Shown here: in pieces, positions 36,301 to 44,576 of the stretch
Position numbering within the stretch: the stretch's first letter is position 1
How the letters are laid out: every line of letters begins with the position of its first letter
Notes under the pieces: model-generated
What the model was told of the DNA's origin: nothing
Database searches by the model: none
The model's input: the letters and a program-made list of their open reading frames with translations, nothing else
Assembly: GCA_023667285.1 (NCBI GenBank)
Contig: JAMPAK010000001.1
Coordinates: forward strand, 1,363,024-1,427,023
Source of the DNA: Muribaculaceae bacterium
GTDB taxonomy: Bacteria; Bacteroidota; Bacteroidia; Bacteroidales; Muribaculaceae
Direction of reading: 5' to 3'
Length of the DNA stretch: 64,000 nt
Made by a program: the position numbers and the translations under genes

Positions 36301-36757
36301 TGCTGCTTGTGCAGTGACTGTGGTTGAGCCTGTAGTCCTCGCAACATCAATTACCCTCGACAAGACCTCTTTCACAGGATATCCCAACGATGTTGTGACA
36401 CTAGTGGCCACAGTGCTTCCTGAAAATACGACAAACAAGACCGTGGCATGGGAGTCGACAGACACTAATATCGCCACCGTTGATCAGACCGGCAAGGTAA
36501 CCGTGAAGACGACCGGCAACTGCACCATCATCGCTAAGACGACTGACGGATCAAACCTCCAGGCGGAGTGCAGCATCATCGGTCAGACCGTAGGTATCGA
36601 GTCGATTCTCGGCGTCACCATCGAGAAGGCCGATATCTACACCCTCAACGGTATGCTCGTGAAGCGCAACGCTGACCGCCAGACTGTAGAGACCCTCGCC
36701 CCCGGTCTCTACATCCTCCGCGTCAACGGCTCTGCCTACAAAGTAGTCAAGCACTGA
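33359..36757 (+). CDS. C10 family (streptopain-type) cysteine peptidase with five Ig-like repeats
   Basis: 1132 residues from the ATG at 33359, which begins a good signal peptide (MLKQPIRLILASAAIVAGVA). A SPI-type propeptide (about 25-155) precedes the papain-like domain: catalytic C188 in SVTGCVATAMAQ and H329 in GGHEFVCDGY, with FHFNWGWGG after it. About 300 residues of uncharacterised beta-rich sequence follow, then five bacterial Ig-like (Big2) repeats from about residue 646, and a C-terminal tail (YTLNGMLVKR...LAPGLYILRVNG) like T9SS signals. Secreted peptidase, probably surface-displayed. Codon use in about 34200-35170 is clearly more AT-rich than on either side, suggesting a mosaic origin. 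Confidence 0.9.
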   Translation: MLKQPIRLILASAAIVAGVAQMNAGHLTPDEALQRARSESSSMMKAPGVSSQFKLAHTETASTGVQTVYVFSRGTDNGFIITSADDRFPAVLGYSDNGTFDFDAAPPAFKWWLGEYSKEAAWYLEHENTAQDVAASDALTLNESSSSQSPTTASRINVTPLVTTVWNQSAPFNNDCPVYNGSRSVTGCVATAMAQVINYHKYPVHGKGSHTYTYNGQTMSFDFANATFDWANMIDNYNNGAGTTEQKAAVANLMYACGVSVDMQYSPNASGAYGASVPYALTEYFGFDNDVKYLERDFYTAAEWDELIYNELAVSRPIIFGGQANDGGHEFVCDGYRTSDGFFHFNWGWGGAYDGYFILSNLEPGGQGIGGYAGGYNRDQHAICNIKQPSGSNLASTYPLTTSGGLQATNTTLGSSTNISFSNSGTLGYCGFRDITLPVVAKITSSTNNVTYGSATNLTFPSAFFDANYGLRYYINGSFSIGIPSGISAGTYKMTIAYIAPDGSYQDVPFLSTENAYLNMVVGSDNSVTFTKGTPKELYDISVTQLFAREAVTSGVSASYYIYVKNNSETVAFNNSVNVYVCQRGSITPLGGTGLILSMAPKGYASGTFSLTLNLPDGLYDMLCYDPNGTQIGGPFPLIIGNVAEPTGVTLDVTSKELTEGEEFTLTATVAPDDAADKTVTWTSSNDAVATVSADGVVKAIAVGTATITATTTNGKTATCAVTVKASEVLPTGITLSDTEVTLPAGNVTMIGVTVLPADATNKAVTWTSSNEEVAKVQRVVEQDYTLVVRALSPGTAVFTATTVNGLTATCTVTVSEEHVYVNGVTLDVTEKELTLGEEFTLTATVTPEDASDKSVSWRSSMESVATVDQNGVVKAVGLGVTTIKVTTKGWGPEYSATCTVTVVEPTVEATGVTLDVNSKELTVGEEFTLTATVSPNNATDKTVTWTTSNAAVATVSAAGVVKGIAAGNATITATTTNGKTAACAVTVVEPVVLATSITLDKTSFTGYPNDVVTLVATVLPENTTNKTVAWESTDTNIATVDQTGKVTVKTTGNCTIIAKTTDGSNLQAECSIIGQTVGIESILGVTIEKADIYTLNGMLVKRNADRQTVETLAPGLYILRVNGSAYKVVKH
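35299..36565 (+). repeat. Ig-like (Big2) coding repeats
   Basis: Five tandem units of about 75-90 codons. Units 1 and 4 share long near-identical DNA (for example the segments encoding EEFTLTATV, DKTVTWT and TTNGKTA), so they could recombine. Unit 2 and unit 3 carry insertions; unit 5 is the most divergent. Confidence 0.75.
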
Positions 36758-36779
36758 TAAGATCCCCCTCATAACAAAC

Positions 36780-36816
36780 CAAACCGCCTATGGCCACATG
36801 AGCCATAGGCGGTTTG
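36780..36816 (+). terminator. terminator between C10 peptidase and higA-like gene
   Basis: Perfect 14-bp stem (AAACCGCCTATGGC / GCCATAGGCGGTTT) plus a closing C-G pair, 7-nt loop. T-rich sequence on both outer sides, so it may serve both converging genes. Confidence 0.88.
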
Positions 36817-36843
36817 AATTTTATGGGATACCTGAGGTATATT

Positions 36844-37134
36844 CTATCTTAATTCTACAGTAAGCCCCATAGCGGCGACCATTCGATAGAATGTAGAAAT
36901 CGAAGGGATAGTGAGACCTCTTTCAACGCGGGAAACATAACTTTTGTCTGCACCGATTTTATCGGCGAGTTCAGACTGCGTCATGCCTGATTCTTTACGG
37001 GCGTCAAGAAGAATCTGAGCATTATATTCTTCCCAAGCCTGGTTCTCGGCTTGTCTGCGGCTTTCAGTGCCTGGCGCACCAAAAGTGCGGTTGAGTTCTT
37101 CACTCACATTATATGTCTGAATTTTTGTCCTCAT
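36844..37134 (-). CDS. antitoxin, XRE-type HTH (HigA-like)
   Basis: 96 residues. The second half is a complete helix-turn-helix: MTQSELADKIGADKSYVSRV followed by ERGLTIPSISTFYRMVAAMG. The first half is helical and charged, probably the toxin-binding part. Its start lies 26 nt inside the end of the toxin gene, so the order is toxin first, as in higBA systems. By family it would neutralise the toxin and repress its own operon. The pair is more AT-rich than surrounding genes, which suggests acquisition by transfer. Confidence 0.88.
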   Translation of the reverse strand: MRTKIQTYNVSEELNRTFGAPGTESRRQAENQAWEEYNAQILLDARKESGMTQSELADKIGADKSYVSRVERGLTIPSISTFYRMVAAMGLTVELR

Positions 37135-37447
37135 AATATTCTTGTTTTAATCGTTTGGCTTTAACAATCTCGCTTCTTGGAGTCTTTTGCGTTTTCTTCC
37201 TGAAAGCATTGAACAAAATCACCAATTTTTCGCCATCGTAAATGAAGAAGATACGAAATTCATTATTGCCGTAGTTTACGCGAAATTCATATATGTCATC
37301 TTCAATATACTTTATGAAATGCGATGGAATCCTTTCCGTATCAGAAAACAGCAATAAAGCCCTGCGTATTTTCAACTGCTCCTTCTCGCTTAGTTTTGCC
37401 ATGAAGTCGCTGTAGTAATCTTTATAGGCTATGATTTCTCTTATCAT
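37109..37447 (-). CDS. toxin, RelE/HigB-like (Gp49-type) mRNA interferase
   Basis: 112 residues. The RelE-fold pattern is visible: IKYIEDDIYEFRV, NEFRIFFIYDGEKLVILFNA, and FRKKTQKTPRSEIVKAKRLK, the latter typical of phage-derived Gp49-like/HigB toxins. Such toxins cut mRNA on the ribosome. Short hydrophilic protein, no signal peptide. Overlaps the antitoxin gene by 26 nt. Two matching inverted repeats upstream are probable operator sites. Confidence 0.88.
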   Translation of the reverse strand: MIREIIAYKDYYSDFMAKLSEKEQLKIRRALLLFSDTERIPSHFIKYIEDDIYEFRVNYGNNEFRIFFIYDGEKLVILFNAFRKKTQKTPRSEIVKAKRLKQEYYEDKNSDI

Positions 37448-37461
37448 GGCGTAAAATTAGC

Positions 37462-37521
37462 AAAAGTTGTTTAATTATACAACATGTATTAGGGTAAAAA
37501 GTTGCACAGCCGTACAACTTT
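37462..37521 (-). promoter_or_regulatory. duplicated operator of higBA-like operon
   Basis: Two sites of the form AAAAGTTG-N10-CAAC, at 37462-37483 and 37497-37518, 35 bp apart. The second extends to a 7-bp inverted repeat AAAGTTG / CAACTTT. The first lies 15 nt before the toxin ATG and covers a TATAAT-like sequence on the minus strand. By analogy with XRE antitoxins this is where autorepression would occur. The rest of 37522-37619 shows nothing recognisable. Confidence 0.65.
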
Positions 37522-37619
37522 GGCCTAAAACTGGCTCCATTATCGGCACTATCACACCATTCTTATCTCATCTCATTCTTAACTTTGTGACGTCCATTCT
37601 CGGGGCTGTATTATAAGAT

Positions 37620-37652
37620 AACCCCTTGCAAGGGTTGGACTAGCAAGGGGTT
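37620..37652 (-). terminator. terminator after porU
   Basis: Perfect 10-bp stem (AACCCCTTGC / GCAAGGGGTT), 13-nt loop, 29 nt past the porU stop. The following minus-strand sequence is AT-rich but without a long U run. Confidence 0.65.
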
Positions 37653-37681
37653 GATGGGAGACTCTGAATTTCGTGTGTCGG

Positions 37682-40600
37682 TTACATGGGTGAGACGGCT
37701 ATGCGGCGGATCTCTGATGAGGATGTAGCCGGTGTTGTGGATGATGCCTCGGTGGTGACGGTGGCTCGATAGAGATAAATGCCTCGGGCTACACGGCCTC
37801 CGTTTGAGTCGGTGAGGTTCCAATAGAGCGGCGAGGTGAGGAACATGTCGGCACGGCCGCGCGATGAGGATGACCAGACACGGCGTCCGGAGATGTCGTA
37901 GACATCAACAGTGACTGTGAGCATGGCGTCGGGTCGGTTGTGGTTGATGTAGAAGTTGGCGCCTGCATAGGCCGGATTTGCATCTGTATAGACATCGAAA
38001 ATCTTGGGGGCAAGGTTGGGGTCCACGAAGAAGTCGAACTCTGAGGAGGTCGAGTTTCCGGCGATGTCCCACACCTTGAGCACACCGCGATGTGCGCCCG
38101 TCGAGATTACGGGGAGCTGATAGGCGATGGTGCCTGCTGGCAATCCGTCGGCATCGGGGATGAATGTCGATGAGAGGTCGGTGAGGTTGAGGGTATTGTC
38201 GACTCGGAAGTTCATCTGGTGTCCGATTCCGTTGGCTGCCATGTTGAGACCGAGGTTGTCAGAGACGCGGGCAAGGAGCATGGGGGTGTCGTTGACGGTG
38301 TCGCCTGAACGGAATGTGTCGTGATTGAGATAGACATACTCAATCTGAGGCGGGGTCTGGTCAGACACCTCGTCGGAGACTCCATAGACATAGAAGTCGC
38401 GAGAGACACCTGTGGCCTCCGTGGAGGCGTCGTCTGATCGGGCGTAGAGGCTGAGAGTGGCGGGGCGGTAGTTGTCTGCAATCTCTGAGGGAAGGACGGC
38501 CTCAATAGACCAGCGGCCGTCGGAGACGGATGCACGTCCGGTGAAGAGGCGCTCACCCTGCTCGTCGATGACAAAGGGGTTGTCATAGTCGCCGCGGATG
38601 GTAGTGAAGGAGAGCTCGGCGTCATAGAGGTTGAGGGTGACGCTCCCCTGGAAGTCGGGGATGGGCGAGCCGTCGGCACGGGTGATGGAGCCTGAGAAGC
38701 GCACACGGGAGAACGCTGGAACCACGATGGGATCTGCCTCATCTGAGTATATTGGGCTGACGGGGGTTCCGTTGATGGAGTCGAGGGTGACGATGTTGTC
38801 TGGAATAGCAAGGCGCATGGCGGGGTCGCCCAGCATGACGAAGCGCATCTTGTTGGTCTCGCTGAGGGTGCGGTTCTTGGTGACGCGAAGCACCTCGCCC
38901 ATGGGGCGGAAGCGCCCTGAGTCATCGCGTACGAACATCTCTGAGCCAAGTTTGGCTGTAAAAGGGCCGTTGCGGGCTATCTGAACTGGGCGCACGGCGG
39001 CGATGCCTCCCACAAGTCCGCCTGACTCCTTGAGTGTGAGCAACTGGAGACCGGCCTCCTCGACGCGGTCCCACTCAACGAATGAGCATGTTGCTCCATA
39101 GAAGAATGCGGGTTTGCGGAGATAGGCGTTGAGGATATCGGAGCGCTCGAAGATACCCTCGGACGACATCTCGGTGGGAGCGGCGTGGCCAATGTAGTTC
39201 CAAAGGATGACACCGTCGTTGAGCAGAGTGTGGAGTTTCTCCCTGCCTGCCACAGCCACACCCCCCTCAAGGTTGTAAGAGTCGAGATAGACCTTGCGAT
39301 ATGTGAGGGCGTCGCCGGAGTCGGCGGAGCGGAGGGCGCGTTCATATTCCTCGGTCTGCTTGAGGTGGATGCCGTCATCGCCATCGTCGGCGAGGAGCAG
39401 CACACGGTTGCGCCACTCACCCTCGGCTGGAGAATTCATGTAGGCCACAAGGCGGTCCACATAAGTCTTGGCGTCCTGGCGTGAGCGCGCCGGGATGCGC
39501 CCCACGGCCAGACACATCAGGTCGTGTCCGGTCATGAGTCCGGCGTTGTCCTCGAGGAAAGCCACGGGGTCATCAGAGCAGTATGAGTAACTGTCGCTCT
39601 GAGCAATGTCTGTCTGCCATGTGGGTAGGAGGGTGGCGGAGGATGAGCGCCACTCGGAAGTGAGACGGCGATGGTCGTAGCTGACACCGCCCATGAAGAG
39701 GACGAAGCGGGGGGCGCGTAGCGAGGGGTCGGCCTGGGAGCGGTCGTAGAACATCTTCATCAGTCGGCGGAAGGCATTGTAGTCAGGGGCTCCTGAGGCA
39801 AATTCGTTGTAGATTGGCTGAGGTGTGAGGACATGTACCTCCATTGAGTCTGCCCTGTGGATGGCGGCTATGCGCTCTGCCTCAGAGCGGAGGTCCGGAT
39901 TGGTGATGATGACCATGTCTGGCTGAGGGAGGGAATGGAGGTCCTGAGGGGAGACAGCGTGGTCGGCTATGCGGGGGGTGAGGAAGCGTGAGTCCTCATT
40001 CCAGGCCACATATGTGCGTGTGCCGTAGTAGTCGTTTGTCCATGCCATTCCGTCGGCCGAGGGGGTGAGAGGCATGCGATAGATGGAGAGAGGGGAGGTG
40101 ACGTCCCAGACCCGTGTGGAGGCTGTGGCTCCTGAGAGGCGCGGTGAGCCGGCCGGGAGTGTGAACTGGAGTGTGGCGCCTGAGGGGAGAGCCAGGCGAC
40201 GGGTGTAGCACACGGCCAGATTGTCGAGCGATGCCAGTTTCATGGTGCCTGAGCCCTTGGCGGTGATGGAGAGATTGAGTGTCTCGCCCTGCAGAGGGAA
40301 GAACTTGCGTATGCGGCAGGAGTCTCCACCATCAGCCGACGGACGCACGCGGTCGGCTGAGACTGAGGCAAGTTCGGCGCCGTTGGCTGAGAATGAGAGC
40401 TGAGTGGCGCCTGATGAGATGGCATAGAAGTCGCATTGCATCCAGACATCGGTACCCTCGACACGGTCGGTGAGATTGAATTTGAACTGGCGCGTGGGGG
40501 TGAAGCGGAAGTCCTCGCCCACAAGCAGGTGGCCGCTCTCGATGGGTGAGACCTCGTCGACTTCATGATATATGCCGTCAATGAAGGTGGTGGTCTCCTC

Positions 40601-41071
40601 ACCCCGCGGGGCAGAGCCTTCGGTGGGGATGACAGGCTCAGGAGCCTCACGGTCAGAGAGAAAGTAGTAGCCTACGGTCGAGTAGGGGTTGAGCGAGTAG
40701 TAGTGCTGACCGTTGGGGGTGGCTTCGATGCGGGTGTCAGTGGCGACTCCATAGAAGACTATACCCCTTGAGGTGAGCTCGCTCTGGACCATGGGGAGGT
40801 CGTCGACGTGGTTCTCGGCGGTGAACTGGTCCGAGATGCGTCGTCCGCCATAACCGTAGATTCTTACTTTTGAGGGGGTTGAGAATCCCCATGAGCGGAG
40901 GTCTGAGAGGGAAATCATGTGCATGCCGGTCTCTGAGACGCTGATTTTCACCCAGCGTCCCTCGGCTAGGACAGAGGAGGAGGCCCATGCATCGGGCGCA
41001 AAGGCAGAGGCGCTTGCAGCAGAGAGAAGCACAACTGCTATGATAGTTAAATATTTAAGCATGGTTTTCAT
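37682..41071 (-). CDS. porU: type IX secretion system sortase PorU
   Basis: 1129 residues from the ATG at 41071, with 41062 as an alternative; both precede a signal peptide (LKYLTIIAVVLLSAASASAF). The gingipain-like C25 domain holds the catalytic pair H629 (NYIGHAAPTEM) and C662 (GATCSFVEWD). The N-terminal region (WVKISVSETGMHMISLSDL) and the C-terminal VYDISGRRVW with ARGIYLYRATV are family features. PorU removes the C-terminal signal of T9SS cargo and joins the protein to an LPS-type anchor at the cell surface. porV, its usual partner and neighbour in some species, is not adjacent: the next minus-strand gene is the toxin. Secreted proteins encoded elsewhere in the window are plausible clients. 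Confidence 0.92.
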   Translation of the reverse strand: MKTMLKYLTIIAVVLLSAASASAFAPDAWASSSVLAEGRWVKISVSETGMHMISLSDLRSWGFSTPSKVRIYGYGGRRISDQFTAENHVDDLPMVQSELTSRGIVFYGVATDTRIEATPNGQHYYSLNPYSTVGYYFLSDREAPEPVIPTEGSAPRGEETTTFIDGIYHEVDEVSPIESGHLLVGEDFRFTPTRQFKFNLTDRVEGTDVWMQCDFYAISSGATQLSFSANGAELASVSADRVRPSADGGDSCRIRKFFPLQGETLNLSITAKGSGTMKLASLDNLAVCYTRRLALPSGATLQFTLPAGSPRLSGATASTRVWDVTSPLSIYRMPLTPSADGMAWTNDYYGTRTYVAWNEDSRFLTPRIADHAVSPQDLHSLPQPDMVIITNPDLRSEAERIAAIHRADSMEVHVLTPQPIYNEFASGAPDYNAFRRLMKMFYDRSQADPSLRAPRFVLFMGGVSYDHRRLTSEWRSSSATLLPTWQTDIAQSDSYSYCSDDPVAFLEDNAGLMTGHDLMCLAVGRIPARSRQDAKTYVDRLVAYMNSPAEGEWRNRVLLLADDGDDGIHLKQTEEYERALRSADSGDALTYRKVYLDSYNLEGGVAVAGREKLHTLLNDGVILWNYIGHAAPTEMSSEGIFERSDILNAYLRKPAFFYGATCSFVEWDRVEEAGLQLLTLKESGGLVGGIAAVRPVQIARNGPFTAKLGSEMFVRDDSGRFRPMGEVLRVTKNRTLSETNKMRFVMLGDPAMRLAIPDNIVTLDSINGTPVSPIYSDEADPIVVPAFSRVRFSGSITRADGSPIPDFQGSVTLNLYDAELSFTTIRGDYDNPFVIDEQGERLFTGRASVSDGRWSIEAVLPSEIADNYRPATLSLYARSDDASTEATGVSRDFYVYGVSDEVSDQTPPQIEYVYLNHDTFRSGDTVNDTPMLLARVSDNLGLNMAANGIGHQMNFRVDNTLNLTDLSSTFIPDADGLPAGTIAYQLPVISTGAHRGVLKVWDIAGNSTSSEFDFFVDPNLAPKIFDVYTDANPAYAGANFYINHNRPDAMLTVTVDVYDISGRRVWSSSSRGRADMFLTSPLYWNLTDSNGGRVARGIYLYRATVTTEASSTTPATSSSEIRRIAVSPM

Positions 41072-41126
41072 CAAAAAGTATAACGGAAAAAGCGTGGTGG
41101 ATATTGTGGGGAGGGGCTCCAAAATA

Positions 41127-41822
41127 TCATGGTTTTATGAATTGCTGCCACTCGGCGTCTGAGCCATGAAAGGCGTTGATGTCGACCGGATGGCTGACGC
41201 CGTCGACGATGCCTGAGTGAGATGCCTGCCAGAGGGTCCAGTCGTTGTTGTCAGGCTCGGCTCCGAGGGAGCATATCCAGAGGGGGAGTGTGCGCGGAAG
41301 CTCACGGATGAAGCGGGAGTAGCCATTCTTGTTGGTATAGATCATCACCTTCAGCCCCCGGCTCTCCAGATGGTCAATCATCTCAAGAAGACGGTTCACC
41401 ACAAGAGGGGTGGCTTGGGCGTTGGGGTTGGTCCATTCTTCTATGTCGATGACCACGGGGAGGTCAAGGTTCCGTCCCTCGACGGCTGAGGCGAGGTTAA
41501 GTCCCTGCAGATAGCCGGGCATATCAAAGCGGAAAAAATGGTAGGCACCCACCTTCAGACCGGCCTGGCGGGCGGCCCTGACATTGGCTATGAAGCGGCG
41601 GTCGCGGAAGGAGGCGCCCTCTGTGGCCTTGATGTAGACAAACTCATAGCCGCCGGCCTTGACGCGGTTGAAGTCAATCTCTCCGTTGTGGGCCGAGATG
41701 TCGAGACCGCGGACCAGATAGCGTTCAGGGTCAGGATAGAAAGGAGCCGGGGCATGGCGCGAACACCCCGTCGCCCCGAGTAGAAGCGACAGCAGCAAGC
41801 CTATGAGCAATCTCCGCAGCAT
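41127..41822 (-). CDS. GH25 lysozyme-type lipoprotein
   Basis: 231 residues. A lipoprotein signal ends at C20 (LLGATGC), so the enzyme is likely anchored in an envelope membrane. GH25 residues are D41 (GLDISAHNG) and D126/E128 (VVIDIEEW), with YIKATEG and AYHFF between. GH25 enzymes hydrolyse the beta-1,4 bond between N-acetylmuramate and N-acetylglucosamine in peptidoglycan. It lies 55 nt before porU in the same direction and the two may share a transcript. Its promoter sits so close to the ATG that the mRNA may lack a leader. Confidence 0.93.
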   Translation of the reverse strand: MLRRLLIGLLLSLLLGATGCSRHAPAPFYPDPERYLVRGLDISAHNGEIDFNRVKAGGYEFVYIKATEGASFRDRRFIANVRAARQAGLKVGAYHFFRFDMPGYLQGLNLASAVEGRNLDLPVVIDIEEWTNPNAQATPLVVNRLLEMIDHLESRGLKVMIYTNKNGYSRFIRELPRTLPLWICSLGAEPDNNDWTLWQASHSGIVDGVSHPVDINAFHGSDAEWQQFIKP

Positions 41823-41826
41823 AGAG

Positions 41827-41858
41827 CAAAGTTACACACTTTGTGAAAAAACCGCAAA
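41827..41858 (-). promoter_or_regulatory. promoter of GH25 gene, nearly leaderless
   Basis: Minus-strand TTTG (41855-41858), 20-bp spacer, TAACTTTG (41827-41834). The -7 box ends 4 nt before the ATG at 41822. Divergent from the tRNA-Gly promoter. Confidence 0.8.
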
Positions 41859-41873
41859 AACGGGAGGGTAAAT

Positions 41874-41905
41874 TTTGGAGAGATGAAAAAGATTTTCTAC
41901 CTTTG
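41874..41905 (+). promoter_or_regulatory. promoter of tRNA-Gly
   Basis: TTTG (41874-41877), 20-bp spacer, TACCTTTG (41898-41905): full consensus, 25 nt before the tRNA. Confidence 0.85.
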
Positions 41906-41930
41906 TGGCCTGAAAGGCTACAGAAAGAAT

Positions 41931-42003
41931 GCGGTAGTAGCTCAGTTGGTAGAGCATCAGCTTCCCAAGCTGAGGGTCGCGGGTTCGAGCCCCGTTTACC
42001 GCT
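41931..42003 (+). tRNA. tRNA-Gly (anticodon CCC)
   Basis: 73-nt cloverleaf. Acceptor stem GCGGTAG pairs with TTACCGC (one G-U), discriminator base U as usual for glycine. The anticodon loop TTCCCAA sits between TCAGC and GCTGA; the T arm is GCGGG-TTCGAGC-CCCGT. CCA is not encoded. It reads GGG codons. Confidence 0.95.
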
Positions 42004-42007
42004 CATA

Positions 42008-42052
42008 CAGACCATCATCCCCCTCGGGCGGCTGATGGTCTGGCGTTTTTTT
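42008..42052 (+). terminator. terminator of tRNA-Gly
   Basis: Perfect 10-bp stem (CAGACCATCA / TGATGGTCTG) followed by GCGTTTTTTT. It begins 5 nt after the tRNA; the antiporter gene converges onto it, ending at 42055. Confidence 0.92.
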
Positions 42053-42054
42053 GG

Positions 42055-43026
<972 letters not shown>

Positions 43027-43054
43027 GTGGAAGGGTGTTAATGATTTTTAAACG

Positions 43055-43062
43055 CAAAGGTA
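43055..43062 (-). promoter_or_regulatory. -7 box of antiporter gene
   Basis: Minus-strand TACCTTTG, 28 nt before the ATG. The matching TTTG was not found at 19-21 bp. Confidence 0.5.
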
Positions 43063-43107
43063 GTGAAAATAGTTTGAGGTTTGTGCCGTCAGAAAAATCT
43101 AATTGGC

Positions 43108-43115
43108 TAACTTTG
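43108..43115 (+). promoter_or_regulatory. -7 box of GH28 gene
   Basis: TAACTTTG, 72 nt before the ATG. A TTTG lies 24 bp upstream (43080-43083), slightly beyond normal spacing. Confidence 0.5.
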
Positions 43116-43187
43116 TGACAGGAAATATGGCAGGCCGGGGGATGTCTCCCGGAATCTGACCGGAATGACAACAAATTTTCTAATGCC

Positions 43188-44567
43188 ATGAAGAGAGAAA
43201 TCCTGTTTTTAGGTGTGTTGCTGGCGTTGTGCCTGCAGGCATCGGGCGAGATGAAGGGATATGAGGCGCTGAGAGACAGCATCCTCGCCAATATCCACGG
43301 TGCTGACGTGAGCGGCAAGGAATTGAGCGTGATTAATTTCGGAGCCAAGGGCGACGGTGTGAAGGACTGTCTGCCGGCGTTCAAGAAGGCTTTCGTCAAG
43401 ATAGCCAAGGCCGGGGGTGGCACTGTGAATGTCCCTGCAGGGACTTATCTGCTCAAGGGGCCGCTTCATCTTGTGAGTAATCTGAGGCTCAACCTCGAGG
43501 AGGGGGCTACACTGAAGTTCGATCCTACTCCTGAGTTCTATCCCATCGTTGAGACGAGCTGGGAGGGAACATATCTTAGCAACTACTCGCCGATGATCTA
43601 TGGGCGAGATCTGGAGAATGTGGCTATAACGGGACAGGGAGTGATAGATGGAAATGCCATGGAGACCTTTGCGACCTGGCGCCCCAAGCAGAAGGAGGGG
43701 CAGATGCGCACTCGTGAGATGAACCATAAGGAAACTCCGGTGGAGGAGCGTAGGTTTGGCGAGGGTGACTATCTGCGTCCTCATCTGCTGCAACTCTACG
43801 GATGCACTCGTGTGACGCTCGAAGGGGTGAAGATAGTCAACTCGCCGTTCTGGTGTGTGCACCTGCTTCAGTGCAAGGATGTTGTGTGCCGCTCGCTCAG
43901 ATATGATGCGAAACTTGTCAACAATGACGGCATAGACCCTGAATCGTCGAGCGACATTCTGATTGAGGATATACATTTTGACAATGGTGATGACAATATA
44001 GCCATAAAGAGCGGGCGCGACAATGACGGTCGCAACATGGGGCTGGCATGTCAGAACATTGTGATCCGCAACTGTCACTTCAAGGGACTGCATGCCGTGG
44101 TGATAGGAAGCGAGATGTCGGGCGGCGTGAGGAATGTGGTGATTGAGAACTGCGATTATGCCGGATATTGCAAGCGCGGCATCTATGTGAAGACCAATCC
44201 TGACCGCGGCGGATTTGTGGACGGCATCTATGTGAAGAACTGCGTGTTTGGCGATGTCGAGGACCTGTTCTACGTGACGAGCCGCTATGCCGGCGAGGGT
44301 GTCGGGAGCACGAATTATCCGCGCGTGGCAAATATCCATGTCGACGGCCTGAGTTGCCGCAAGGCGTCAGCTGCCGCCCTTGTCTTGCAGGGAACCCAGG
44401 CACGGCCGGTGAAGGATGTGTCGTTTGACAACATCAGTGTCGGCGAGGCTGTCACGGGGATCAGTTTCACCGACACTGAAGGGGTGATGATGGGTAGATG
44501 TGTAATCGGTCCGGAGGCCGGGACTCCCACTCAGATCACCAAGAAGGATAAGATATTCGAACGTTAG
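43188..44567 (+). CDS. GH28 family glycoside hydrolase (polygalacturonase-like)
   Basis: 459 residues with a signal peptide (about 1-20). After INFGAKGDGVKD the beta-helix carries the GH28 acids D247 (NNDGID) and D268-D269 (NGDDNIAIKSG), and H302 (GLHAVVIGSE). Where polygalacturonases have R-I-K this protein has Y-V-K (333-335, GIYVKTNPDRGG), so the substrate may differ from plain polygalacturonate. GH28 enzymes hydrolyse alpha-galacturonic linkages of pectin by inversion. Together with the PL1 lyase it points to pectin use, though the two genes are 36 kb apart. Convergent with GH13, 9 nt between stops. Confidence 0.9.
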   Translation: MKREILFLGVLLALCLQASGEMKGYEALRDSILANIHGADVSGKELSVINFGAKGDGVKDCLPAFKKAFVKIAKAGGGTVNVPAGTYLLKGPLHLVSNLRLNLEEGATLKFDPTPEFYPIVETSWEGTYLSNYSPMIYGRDLENVAITGQGVIDGNAMETFATWRPKQKEGQMRTREMNHKETPVEERRFGEGDYLRPHLLQLYGCTRVTLEGVKIVNSPFWCVHLLQCKDVVCRSLRYDAKLVNNDGIDPESSSDILIEDIHFDNGDDNIAIKSGRDNDGRNMGLACQNIVIRNCHFKGLHAVVIGSEMSGGVRNVVIENCDYAGYCKRGIYVKTNPDRGGFVDGIYVKNCVFGDVEDLFYVTSRYAGEGVGSTNYPRVANIHVDGLSCRKASAAALVLQGTQARPVKDVSFDNISVGEAVTGISFTDTEGVMMGRCVIGPEAGTPTQITKKDKIFER

Positions 44568-44576
44568 GGGGGCAGA

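Noticed and set aside
35710..36477. A 255-codon frame antisense to the Ig-like repeats, rich in Val and Thr
   Set aside because: It only mirrors the repeats on the other strand; the sense strand has the signal peptide, catalytic domain and sorting-like tail.
36844..37652. Insertion sequence or transposon around the toxin-antitoxin pair
   Set aside because: No transposase, and the flanking hairpins differ in sequence, so they are terminators rather than terminal inverted repeats.
43209..44339. A 376-codon open frame antisense to the GH28 gene
   Set aside because: It has no recognisable domain and lies wholly within a gene with intact catalytic motifs; open antisense frames are expected in GC-rich third-position DNA.
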